This document shows, piece by piece, positions 13,401 through 22,528 of a stretch of DNA of 64,000 nucleotides. The DNA lies in the NCBI RefSeq assembly GCF_945859705.1, contig NC_079136.1, positions 82,708,867 to 82,772,866 on the forward strand. The letters run 5' to 3'. The stretch is from Episyrphus balteatus. Its lineage: Eukaryota; Arthropoda; Insecta; Diptera; Syrphidae. How positions within the stretch are numbered: the first letter of the stretch is position 1; the number at the start of each line of letters is the position of its first letter. The translations under genes and the position numbers were made by a program. Under the pieces are notes generated by a model. The model did not search any database, was not told the DNA's origin, and saw only the letters and a list, made by a program, of their open reading frames with translations.

Positions 13401-16385
13401 CATAATTATAGCTACAATAGAAGCACTAGGGCAAAATCCAATTGACTTTGTAGTTTCAAAATCAAACTTACATTCAACAAGAAAAAACTTTTGCTTGGTT
13501 TAATGCCCCAAGAGCTTATCTGGCTCCTAAACAAGATCTTGATCTTTTGCGTAATTGCATTGAATACCGCAAGATAGACAAAGATATTTCAGAGAAGGCT
13601 CTTGCTAAATTCTCAAACCATTTATGGTATTTGAGTTCAGAGCAGGCAGGTCTGGCGTTCTTTGACCTAACTTTACCAGATGGCGAAAAATTAGAAACGG
13701 CCAACATAATTTTGAAAACCAGTGAAACGGAAACCAACAGAATAGTAAATCCAAAGCTACAGACACATGAAGATGAACAATTTGTCACAGCAGGGTTAAA
13801 AAATATTGTGAACAAAGAAACATTGAACTTTTTCAGCCGATTGAAAATAGACACAAGTTTTCTCAAAGAACCTCCAAATCTTTGGCCCGAAAACCCGCAT
13901 TTTAAAGAAGGCTTTAAAAAAGTGCAATCACTTAAAGTCGTAAATGACATGACAGAAAGAGGAGTCAAATCAATAACGGATTTTAATAACCTTTTAACTA
14001 AAGATGAGGAACAAAAACAATATGTACTTCAAGTAGTCAGTGAGTGCCGAAAATTGTATCCTGATGCTTCCAAAACTACTTTGTAAATCTGTTGATTAAA
14101 TTTTTTTAGTATTTACTTCATTAATTATGTATAAGAAATGTAACACGATGTTATTTTTTTTTGTTTTTTAGGCCGTGTGTGAATTGCGTAAAATAGTTCA
14201 CATAGTGTAAAATATTTGACACTGTTGAGGTGAATAAAAAATTTTCAGCTGTTAAAAATTTATTGGGCTCTGGGACCTGGTTAAATTTGAGTTAAATTTT
14301 TTTTGCAGATGGTTTTGTTTTGTTTTTTTTTTTTTTATTAAAAAGGAGTTTCATAGCAGAAAAGAGGCAAAGAAAAATATTAAACAATAAGCCATAAAGC
14401 TGAAATTTTTTTGTTCACCTCAATAGTGTCAAAAATTTTACACAGTGTTAACTATTTAACGCAATTCACACACAGCCTTAGAATTCTGTTAAATGTTTCG
14501 TTTTTTTAAATAAAACAGTTTAAAAAAAAAGTTTCATTTTAAATCGAGTTTGCACTTCAGCTCTTTTTGAGGTAAGTACTGAAAATTTAAACTGATGACA
14601 AAATTTTTCTTTTTTGGTAAAACTAAACAAATTTAGCATCTGAATTATGTGTAGCAACACTACCTTTAATTAAATATATAAAAAGTGAAAATAACCCGAT
14701 CTGTTTGGGAGCTAGAGCTAATTTTCTTCGAAAAACAGTGAAAAAACAGAGATTTTTGATACTTTGAGCGAGTGTCGGCACCATTTAGAGTTATCCAATC
14801 GAGCTGAAATTTTGGCTATCTAAAAATCTGCAAAGGCGGAACATTTTATTCGAAAATCGATTTCTTGCGGTCACTCTAATGTATATATCCAATAATTATA
14901 TATCCAATAACATAAAACTTTTTCAAAACCTTACACAGAAAGTAGTGGCAGTATTCAAGCCCAAAGACGAAGAGCCATATGGACGAATGAATCCGAAATG
15001 GACAAAATGGATGCACAAACTGTGTTGTCCGTGTTGTTTTGGACGTGCTTGTTTAATTCCGAATCAAGGGTAAGGATTTAAATCATTTTTTACTTAGTAA
15101 TACAATCTCTAATACCTAAATAATAATTTTATTCCAGATATCTTTCGGAAGCTGGAGCAAGTCTAGTGGACCAAAAATTAAAATTAGGCGTTGTACCGAA
15201 TACACGAATAGTACGTTTAGTTGCCGAGACATTTAATTATGCGCGTATCGATAGACGAAAAGCGAAACTAAAAAAACAAATCAAAGAACACTTCCCATCA
15301 GCGAGATTTAATCGAATGAGCTTGCCTTTGAAAGTTAGTTTTTCCCACCTTAAATTGTTTTTGTATAGAAAATGTTATATGTTAATTATTAATTTTTTAG
15401 AAAGGATCATTTCAAATATTCGTTCAAGGCTACAGGGATGCTGATTACTGGCTACGACGTTTTGAAAACGAAGCTCTAACATCTGTGCTAGCTAAATCTT
15501 TTCAATTGCAATTTGAAAGATTAGTTGTCTTAGACTACATCATACGAAACACAGATCGCGGCAACGATAATTGGCTAATAAAATATGATCAACCAAAAAT
15601 TGTTAAACAAGTTAATGGCACTGTTACGCCAACAAGAACAACTGAGATTATCCCAACCGAGTCATCGAGAACTGATGGAGTTACATCTCTAACTGATGAC
15701 ATTATAGCGAATTTGGATGAAAATCCAATACCTGGTACTAGTCAGCAAATTCCAGATGTGCAACAACTAAAACAAGAGCTTAATCCAGATAATACAAATA
15801 ATTGGAATGTTGTTCAATTGCCAGAAATTAAAATCGCCGCTATTGATAATGGACTGGCTTTTCCATTTAAACATCCAGATTCATGGCGTGCATATCCATA
15901 CCATTGGGCGTGGTTGCCACAGGCTAAAGTGCCTTTTAGTGAAGAAACCAAACAACTTGTTCTTCCCTCGTTATCCGATATGAATTTTGTAGAGGAACTA
16001 TGCAATGATTTGTTGCATTTGTTTAAGGTTTGAATTAAGTTAATTTATTTTTTATCAATTTAATTACATCTCTTTATTTCAAAATTTAAAAAATTTAGCA
16101 AGACAAAGGATTCGATAGAAAATTGTATGAACGTCAAATGTCTGTGATGCGGGGCCAAATTTTAAATTTAACTCAAGCCCTCAAGGACGGTAAATCTCCC
16201 GTTCAACTAGTCCAAATGCCAGCAGTTGTCATTGAAAAGTAATTCTTTTTTTTTATTTCGTATTTTAAAAATCCAATTATTTAATAAAATTTTTATTTAA
16301 TTTTTGCAGAAGTGAACCGAAAAGCAGATTATCCTCATTTACCCAGCGCTTCCAAAATAAAAGCCCATTTTTTTCATGGTGCTAA
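1448..16385 (+). CDS. Pi4KIIalpha: Type II phosphatidylinositol 4-kinase (PI4KII), 7 exons
   Basis: Makes PI4P from phosphatidylinositol on Golgi and endosomal membranes. Coding exons read 1448-1661, 8454-8572, 14939-15069, 15138-15333, 15401-16027, 16099-16238 and 16310-16385. All introns are GT/AG and all phases join, giving 500 aa (human PI4K2A is 479). Visible landmarks: glycine-rich IYQGSSGSYFV loop encoded by exon 2; ATP-site lysine K118 in AVFKPK; the palmitoylated cysteine cluster CCPCC at 140-144, which anchors the kinase in membranes; catalytic D272 in RNTDRGNDNW; metal-binding D369 in AIDNGLAF; C-terminus FFSWC resembling the family's FFSWW. Residues ~284-360 form a low-complexity insert. 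The N-terminus is cysteine-rich and unlike vertebrate PI4KII. It joins exon 2 in frame, but an alternative first exon is possible. AATAAA signals follow at ~16452 and ~16465. Introns 1 and 2 (6.8 and 6.4 kb) are swollen by transposons. Confidence 0.95.
2780..2880. repeat. GC-rich hairpin-forming island in PI4KII intron 1
   Basis: A short GC-rich block in AT-rich DNA. It contains two self-complementary pieces, GTGTGCGG..CCGCACAC and GGCCCC..GGGGCC, and an AGAGGCGGCGG motif. A related block in inverted orientation occurs at 7565-7625 (GGGGCCCC, CACACGCC, GCCGCCTCTG). This is probably a fragment of one dispersed repeat family. The class is unknown and no coding content is supported. Confidence 0.4.
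4256..4605. repeat. Long near-perfect hairpin (inverted repeat) in PI4KII intron 1
   Basis: The arm ~4260-4395 is the reverse complement of ~4463-4603 with very few mismatches (for example AAAGCTTGGCTTTAAATTTG against CAAATTTAAAGCCAAGCTTT). The ~67-nt centre is itself partly self-complementary (TTGACAATTTTTC against GAAAAATTGCCAAG). In the pre-mRNA this would fold into one long hairpin. It is best read as a foldback-type MITE. The small open frame from 4174 inside it is not a gene. Confidence 0.75.
4634..4918. repeat. Two diverged ~145-bp direct repeat units bordering the minisatellite
   Basis: Units at ~4634-4773 and ~4781-4918 share GGCGGTTACCACG/GGCAGTTGCCACG, CAAATTTTAAATTTTTT, CATTCTACCAAATTT and GCTCTATAATATTT. 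The phrase CATTCTACCAAATTTCAAGG reappears just after the minisatellite at ~5529. This suggests the minisatellite arose or inserted inside a third copy of the unit. Confidence 0.6.
4915..5531. repeat. 14-bp minisatellite with a higher-order repeat
   Basis: About 44 head-to-tail copies of a 14-bp unit of the form ATCTATCSACATTT, where the S position alternates between C and G and some units end ATAT. A variant unit with four extra bases (ACAT) starts near 5181 and again near 5325. The 144-bp spacing equals nine 14-bp units plus one 18-bp unit, so a block was duplicated as a higher-order repeat. Long open frames exist on the + strand only because the unit contains no stop codon. They are not genes. 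Confidence 0.9.
6214..7463. mobile_element. MITE family M1, copy 1, interrupted by a non-LTR retrotransposon
   Basis: Ends are AGCCCTGTTCC at 6214 and GGAACAGGGCT at 7463, flanked by a TAC direct duplication (6211-6213 and 7464-7466). An uninterrupted copy of the same family lies at 47692-47882. Comparing the two shows that ~6242-7365 is foreign sequence inserted into the MITE. The 3-bp target duplication suggests PIF/Harbinger-type mobilisation. Confidence 0.8.
6242..7366 (+). mobile_element. 5'-truncated jockey-like non-LTR retrotransposon
   Basis: An open frame from ~6251 to a stop at 7268-7270 encodes the C-terminal part of a reverse transcriptase. It contains the SGVPQGSHIGPLLFILFLND motif, the catalytic FADD, a thumb region (LGVLFDTKLSF) and the conserved YCALVRPIVEYCSCIW stretch of insect non-LTR elements. 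The fingers domain, endonuclease and ORF1 are missing, as expected from 5' truncation during reverse transcription. The 3' end is a (TAAA)n tail at ~7340-7366, abutting the MITE host sequence. The remaining frame is intact, so insertion may be fairly recent. Clade assignment (jockey or a relative) is by general resemblance only. Confidence 0.8.
8573..9257. other. PI4KII intron 2, left part, no recognisable feature
   Basis: AT-rich intronic sequence after the GTAAGT donor at 8573. No coding exon, RNA or repeat was recognised before the dispersed repeat that starts at ~9258. Confidence 0.5.
9258..10041 (-). repeat. Dispersed repeat A, copy in PI4KII intron 2
   Basis: Reverse-complement copy of the repeat at 21806-22528. 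One end carries GCACGACTGGGG, the other TACTTGCTCTATAGGGCAAG in antisense. The interior includes GACGGACG/GCACCGACGCAC-type tracts and ATTGCAATAACTC motifs. The ACTTGCTCTATAGGGCAAGT end is itself a short hairpin. No terminal inverted repeats or transposase are visible, so the class is undetermined. The small open frames in it are not convincing genes. Confidence 0.7.
10042..10973. other. PI4KII intron 2, centre-left, no recognisable feature
   Basis: Slightly less AT-rich than its surroundings (10150-10800), which hints at an old element remnant, but no protein motif or repeat pairing could be supported. Confidence 0.35.
10974..12618. mobile_element. Foldback element: ~780-bp inverted arms, almost fully palindromic
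   Basis: Sequence from ~10980 (GAGTCAAATTAG) to ~11760 is repeated in inverted orientation from ~11830 to ~12613 (CTAATTTGACTC). The outer ~600 bp of each arm match almost base for base. The inner parts (~11640-11760 against ~11830-11960, e.g. ACAGTGTGTTAAG) are more diverged. Only ~70 bp separate the arms. No transposase is encoded, so this is a non-autonomous foldback or long-TIR MITE. It lies in the sense of PI4KII transcription and would form a long double-stranded RNA in the pre-mRNA. Confidence 0.85.
12853..14879. mobile_element. DNA transposon with ~400-bp terminal inverted repeats and a deleted transposase-like gene
   Basis: The left end AGAGTGACCGCAA (12855) and right end TTGCGGTCACTCT (14878) begin inverted repeats of about 400 bp each (12855-13250 and ~14490-14878), which match through ATCGAGTTTGCACTTCAGCT. 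Between them lies the coding remnant at 13309-14086. An inner shorter inverted pair (TTCACATAGTGTAAAATATT at ~14196 against the TTTTACACAGTGTTAACTA region at ~14435) sits in the 3' part. The right end stops only 60 bp before the PI4KII exon 3 acceptor at 14938. Confidence 0.8.
13309..14086 (+). pseudogene. Internally deleted and frameshifted transposase-associated protein
   Basis: Two frames make up the remnant. The first (13309-13503) reads RCKASDRNASRIIIATIEAL and VVSKS. A +1 shift near 13465 leads into the second frame, open to the TAA at 14084-14086, with FSNHLWYLSSEQAG, VVNDMTERG, LLTKDEEQKQYVLQVV and YPDASKTTL. These two blocks resemble the N-terminal and C-terminal conserved segments of a repetitive, uncharacterised ~550-aa protein family I recall from insects, hydra and aphids. 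The central region expected between them (including the presumed catalytic core) is absent. The junction is consistent with an internal deletion, so the copy should be non-autonomous. Family recognition is from memory and cannot be verified here. Confidence 0.6.
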
Positions 16386-18938
16386 CGAGAAGGCCAAGTC
16401 AAGTAATGATATGTTTAAATTTTTTGTTTTGTAAATATAGGTGAATATTTAAATAAATTAGTTGAATAAAATTAATCAGAAGTTAACATGGAAAATTCAA
16501 TTTGATTGTCAACTCAAAAATTCATTCAGAGTTTATCTTGATTCGTTTTATTTTTCTTTTGAATATGGGATTTTTTGTGAGTGACATTTTTTAAATGCGA
16601 TTTTGAGGTATTTAGGTTTGAATAGTGCGGATGCGTTTGCAGTGTGTTTTAAAATAGATCAGTGATTTATTTTTATTCATGTCTACAGATTTAAATCTGA
16701 AGCACTAAATGCCTTTATTGATGAAATTTATTACTTTCTGCATGACTAAAAGTGGTTAAACGTCCAAAGAGGTTCCCGAAAATATTGTTTTAAATAACAC
16801 AACAAATTTGTCAACCGCTTTACATTTTGTGGCGCAAAAAAAAAAATACTTTCTTCTACTTTTAATAGTGGAATTTAAAAAAATAGCTTGGTTCACATTC
16901 GAAATAAATTATGGATGGACAAAATTATTTCTAAATAAGGGGTTTTTTTTTTTGTTTTGAACAAAAAAAATGAGTTTTAGCGCACAGAAAGTTTGTAAAG
17001 TGTATTTTTTTGTTATATTAATGCAAATTAAATTTATTTAAAAAACTTAAATCGATTTTGGTTGAATTCCAAGAGTAAATGTAAAATATAGCATTTTTCT
17101 GAGTCCCCTAATACTCAAATTTGCATTTTTTCATAAAACACTTTTACAAACTTCCTTGTAGTAAAAATCAAATTTTTTTCAATTAAAAAAAGTTTTTGCA
17201 CCAACGCAACGGCAATTTATCAAATCATCTCACTGGCCAACAATTTTCAACTTTGTTAAATTTTCCAGAAAGATTTATATTAAATTGTATTGATTTGTGT
17301 TCAGTTAGCTCATAAATCATATTGGTTTCTTTCTAGCAGCTCTAACGTTGTTTTCGGAATCAGCACCCGTCTATAGCAAATGTAAAAGATACCATTTTTT
17401 TTAGCCACCCTTATATGAAAATTTTCAATTTAAAAAAATTAAACGAAGTAAAATTCTAAAGCCATTTAAGTAATTTACTAAGTTAAAATTAGTCTGCTTT
17501 TTGGCTTAGTAACTTAAATGGCTTTAGCATTTTACTAAATCGTTTAAAATTATACTTTTTAAAAAAGAAACATTTCTTGCACCTCCCTAATTAACATTAT
17601 TGCTTCCCAATTTCGTTGTTCAAAATTACCATTTAATTTAACAATAAAAGCACGTCTAACGAAGGCCTTAGTTAATCAGACGTTTATAAAAACACCCTTC
17701 TTTGAGTCAAATTTGAGGTTTTTGAGTTTTATTTTTATTTTTTATTGTTATTATTTATTTACTAACAATTTTCAATATTGTGCATTACTTAAAAAAAAAA
17801 TATATTTATAACTAAATTTCTTTCATTTTAGCTAATTCTTACATCATCCAGATATATAAAAAAAATACAAGAAAACATTACCTTATCATTAATGGGACTC
17901 ATTATAAGTATATAAATAAATAATATCTATTTAAATGTTAACTATTATATAATTATGTATTAGTTTTATTATTTTATATTAATAGTAATTTCCTTAAATA
18001 TTGTTTGGATTTGTAACATACAAATGGAGAGATTTAGTAGGTAACCAAAAAAAAATCTAAGTTGTTTTTTTTTTCAAAAATATTCATTAATTCAAACTAA
18101 AACAAATTATTCCTTTATTAAAACCTATTTATAAAATATTATTTCGTCAAATTATTATTTATTCTGAAAATGTAAAACAAGAAAGTTGATAAATAAAACC
18201 ATTTATAAAATGGGAGCATTGAATATTATTTTTTTATTGAATTTATTACTTTATTTTGGTAGGCTTTAAATAATTAAAATCCTATAATAAAAATACACCA
18301 ACTGGAAAAATATTTTAAAAAAAGTGATCCATAAATCGAAAGATTTGCATCTTTACCCAAAAAAAAAACATAAAGTTAGCCACCAAAATAATTACACCAG
18401 AACAAGCAAACCGTAAAGGTATCTCCAATAAAATCTGTGGCCAGCAAATGGTGTTTTAAAAAATTCATCAATACCTGCAATTCGATATAGGTGCATGGAT
18501 GCGTGATATTGCGCTCGATTTCCCATCCAACGTAGTGTACACAAAATTGTTGCAAAAAGCTTAACAGATATTCCTTTTACTCTATTGCAACTTATGTCCT
18601 ACTTTTGATAAAACAAGTTCTATATTTGTGTTTGTCAAGCAAAAACCTTCCACTGTTTAAAAATTATTTGCAATTTCTTAATTTTACATCTGTTGCGTAA
18701 CTATTACTTACCTTTCGTCTTCTAAGCGTATCATATTATTATTATTTAATATACCTACCCGTCTTTAACAGGAAAAGTGCCAACCGCAAATGAGACTTTC
18801 TTTGCATTTTTATGAAAAGTTTTAAAAAATGCAAAGTGCAATTTTTTTTATTTGGTGAAACGAAATCAAAGAATTCTTCGCAAATTAGCTTAATTCGGCA
18901 CTTTTTAGAAGAGTACATACTTTTCACTTTCCAGATTT
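16386..18938. other. Intergenic region after PI4KII; small hairpin at 17455-17527
   Basis: AT-rich spacer containing PI4KII polyadenylation signals (~16452, ~16465). A short inverted repeat is present (TAAAGCCATTTAAGTA at ~17457 against TTAAATGGCTTTA ending ~17527). No coding sequence was recognised. Confidence 0.5.
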
Positions 18939-19171
18939 GAGGCGTTCAGTATAATAATTGATCAAGTCCATTTGAAATATCTGCATTATTTTGAACTTTG
19001 AGAAGCTTTTTCTCAGGAACTAATGCAACTTTTCACAGATCAATAGCTCTAATCTATAGAATTCCTTTCTTTCATTCTATTTGATATAAAACCAAACTCT
19101 TAATTTTTAAGACTTTAAAGCATCTAACCTACAGAGAAGTGGACTTGACCCAATATTATTCTGAACGCCTC
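18939..19171. mobile_element. 233-bp MITE with ~32-bp inverted repeats
   Basis: Ends GAGGCGTTCAGTATAATAAT and ATTATTCTGAACGCCTC are inverted repeats continuing through TGATCAAGTCCA/TGGACTTGACC. A 4-bp ATTT occurs on both flanks (18935-18938 and 19172-19175). No coding capacity. Confidence 0.7.
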
Positions 19172-19729
19172 ATTTGTGGTTGGTGAAACATAATTTGCGG
19201 GAAATTTTTGTTTTACTTTTCAAAAAATTTGATTTCTTCTTTGCAAATTTTCTCTTGGTGAAACAAAATTTTCAAAGTTAAAGTGAAAAGTTGCAAAGTG
19301 CTGGTTGGTGCAATTGGGCCCATAGTTCTTTGCTTTTTAAATATTTAATATTGATAGAAACATGAAATAGTGCCAACAATCCATTTAATTTTGAAAATAG
19401 GACGATTCAATTACCTCAAGGTACCGAAAATGCACTGTGTCAATTTCAGTTATACCACGAATGAAAGTTAGCTTCTTTACTTTAGGATTAGCTCGTGCAG
19501 TCGTTTTTCAAATATGAGTTTTCACTTTCACCATGCACAATATAATCGGGGCAAGTATTTTGGTTATAATATGATCTAGCGTTCATAAATGTACACAAGG
19601 AACTCTACAGCAAAAAGAGAAATTTTCAGCATTTTTATGACAACTGAGTAAATTTTGATCCTAGTGCAAATCCATCCATATCCAAGTTAATTGTCTTATA
19701 CAACGAGTTTCATTGCTCAATATGATTAA

Positions 19730-19827
19730 GGGCCAATTTTTCAATAGTCAGATAAACCTCAGATAGAGCTTATTCTAGGAATAAAAGTTTTTTTTTATAG
19801 TCTAACTGACGATTGAAAAATTAGGGC
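19730..19827. mobile_element. ~98-bp MITE with imperfect inverted repeats
   Basis: GGGCCAATTTTTCAATAGTC at the left pairs with GACGATTGAAAAATTAGGGC at the right, with a ~55-bp AT-rich centre. The target duplication is unclear (TTAAG against TTAG). Confidence 0.5.
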
Positions 19828-20408
19828 TTAGTAGAATAGAATTTAGTATTTTTTTTAAATAATGCCCAACAATACAAGTAAAAAAGATTTGTCCCCTATT
19901 TTTGTTCGAAATTCTTAATAATCCTGTACTGAGTAAGCCCAAAAATTGAATAAAAGTCAAATCTTTTGTATTTTTTTTTTTTTTTTGACAAAATTTCTTT
20001 TTAACACAATTTTTTTTTCAATTTAGTTTATTGAACTTGTTATTTACAATTGACTTAAAATTAACTTATTTCTAAGATACATTGGTTGATATAAAATTTT
20101 GTTGGCACAGAAGGGGCCTAACCTTATACAATGACTAAGTTATAAAATATAAATAAATATTATACATGGATAAACTTAATTTAAAAAGTCTGCTGACTAG
20201 GTTGTCCTCGGGGTGTTCAGACCCGGATGTCCAGTTGTGGGGTTGGTTGAGTTGGGTTGGTTTGATTGGCGTTCTTTTTAACACTTCGTTGAAGGAAATC
20301 CTACTAAAAAAAGGTTTACCAGGTTTACCCAGAGTTTACACCGTTTCATTAAATAAATTTAGTATTTGTCCAATCATTCCACTACCATGCTGAACGTTAA
20401 AATAAACA

Positions 20409-20611
20409 CCCCTATTCTGCTATTCGATTCACGTGAATCGAAAGATCACGTCAAACTGGCTTGGGAAAACTTCTAACTTTCGAAATCAAAGCATTGTGTC
20501 CGCCTGTTTTATAAATTCTAAAGAAAAAATATTTGCTTTCGTTTAATTTTAACTGCCATTTAAACGCTTCTTATTTTAGACTTTCACGTGAATCGAATAG
20601 CAGAATAGGGC
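20409..20611. mobile_element. MITE family M2, copy 1
   Basis: About 200 bp bounded by CCCTATTCTGCTATTCGATT and CGAATAGCAGAATAGGG. Each end includes a TTCACGTGAA palindrome. A second copy in opposite orientation lies at 54585-54800, in the last intron of the RING ligase gene. No target duplication is obvious. Confidence 0.75.
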
Positions 20612-21805
20612 CGAAAGTTATAAAGACGTTCGATTTTTATGAATTATTTCATTTCCAAATGTAAGGAACTACTTTTAATGAGAAAGGCAAACAATATTAA
20701 CAATAGAATGGCAGATTTGTCTTATATCTACACATGTGACCCTGGAATGCATCATCCTTAACTAAACTTAACTTAAATTCTTCCAACAAAAAAAAAATAA
20801 AACTATTTTCAACATATCACATCAACCAGTTACAACTCAAACTCAATACTATGTAGTTAGATAAACTTAAAAATCCATTTAAAAAGTAAAATTATGTACA
20901 CCGACTAAAATAACATTTCAACCATTTAATCAAATTAGTCCAATAAACATTATACGAGTACATTATAAATAAAATAAAAACTAATGAATATAAAAAATAA
21001 ATAAACATGCAAACTTTTTATTATTTTGTAAAATAAAATTTTATTAAATAAAAATATAGATAGGTATATAAGGGAACGATCTAAAGGCCTTGAAAATCAA
21101 CAACCTATATTTATTTTAATTTAATGATTTATTTAATGTGTATAATTAATATTAAATTTTAAAAAACACAATGAAAAATAAGTCAAAACCTTAAAAAATC
21201 AACTTCAAATCTTAATTTTAATTTTTATTTAGATTATTATTTATCTTTACAAAGCTGTGTTTTATTTATCATTATTATTGATTTTATTGTGTTAATTTAT
21301 AAAATATTCACCCTAATATTATATGGTACTAAATAGTATGACTATTCAATATTTGTTTGTTCTTTTTCTTTACTTAAAATTTATTTATACAATTAATTTT
21401 ATTAATTAACTTAAAAAAGAAAATGAAAATAAAAAAGAAAAACGAAAAAATTAGCATGGTATACCAATTGTGTAAATAAGAACAAAAATGTAACAGATGA
21501 GAAGATATTTTTTAAGTACCTATTTAATGGAACATTTATAGAAAAATTATAAATAATGTAGTCATAATATAATATAAATTTGTTCTGATATTTAAAGCGA
21601 AAATAAATTAATAATGTAATAATCAGAAAATTAAAATGTGTGTTTATTTAAAAAAAAATCCATCAAGCGGGGCATCAACATAAAGATATCTTTAAACACT
21701 TTTCACTATGAGGTCTAGTTGCTGAGTTATTTGAAATCAAAATATTTTACTCATACCCGGAAGAAGTTATCTTCGGATTCATCCAAGCCTGGAAATTACA
21801 AATTT
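20612..21805. other. AT-rich intergenic spacer
   Basis: Very AT-rich sequence with runs of TTATTT/AAATAA. No coding region, RNA gene or repeat structure could be supported. Confidence 0.5.
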
Positions 21806-22528
21806 ATTTTTACTTGCTCTATAGGGCAAGTATTGGTTTCGTGTAGAAAAAAAAATTCGAGGTTTTAATCAAAACCGACATTACGATGATGGAGAAGATC
21901 AAAAAAGTGGTTTTCGTCATGCCGTCCGTCGGTCTGTGCGTCTGTGCGTCCATCTGTACATCGAGCTAGGGCCTAAACGGATGGACGGATTTGCTTGAAA
22001 CTTGGTACACATGATTTTTACGTAATTCCCTAGACCCGTTTTTTTTATTTTTCTAATATCTCTTTTTAAACGCATATCTCCCATATAAAGTTTTCGAGGT
22101 ATAGCAAATTTCTCGAAAACGGCTCTAACGTTTTTGATTAAATTTGGTGTAGGTAATACTCCTATTGATTCTTACAAAACTGCGTTTTTAGTTTTTCTCA
22201 AAAAATGCGGAGAACGGAAATATGGCGTTGCCGTTTTTCAAAAATTAACATATTTTTTAAGTTCATATATTTCATCAAAACATGAGTTAATTGTATTCAA
22301 AATTTACAGACATAATTTTGAAGTGTCAAAAATAAAAAAAAAAATTAAAAAAGTTTTTGAAAAAATTTTTTTTAAGTTTTTGAAAAAAAAAAATTTAATT
22401 TTAATTTTTTTAACTTGCAATTTTTTTTTCTCGATACTAAAGAAAATCTTAAATTTCCAATAGCTATTTAAGATAACGATACTTTGAACTACAAGAGCAA
22501 GTACGTGTGACCCCAGTCGTGCATTTTA
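21806..22528 (+). repeat. Dispersed repeat A, copy next to the tandem array
   Basis: Same family as 9258-10041, in opposite orientation. It starts TTTTTACTTGCTCTATAGGG, continues through GACATTACGATGATGGAGAA and a GTCCGTCGGTCTGTGCG tract, and ends CCCCAGTCGTGCATTTT. A tandem array of an unrelated ~304-bp unit begins immediately after it. A short relic of the same end (AGTCGTGCATTTTG) sits at ~6187-6200. Confidence 0.7.

Noticed and set aside
20166..20393. 75-residue open frame in the intergenic region
   Set aside because: Low-complexity composition and no family resemblance; length expected by chance.
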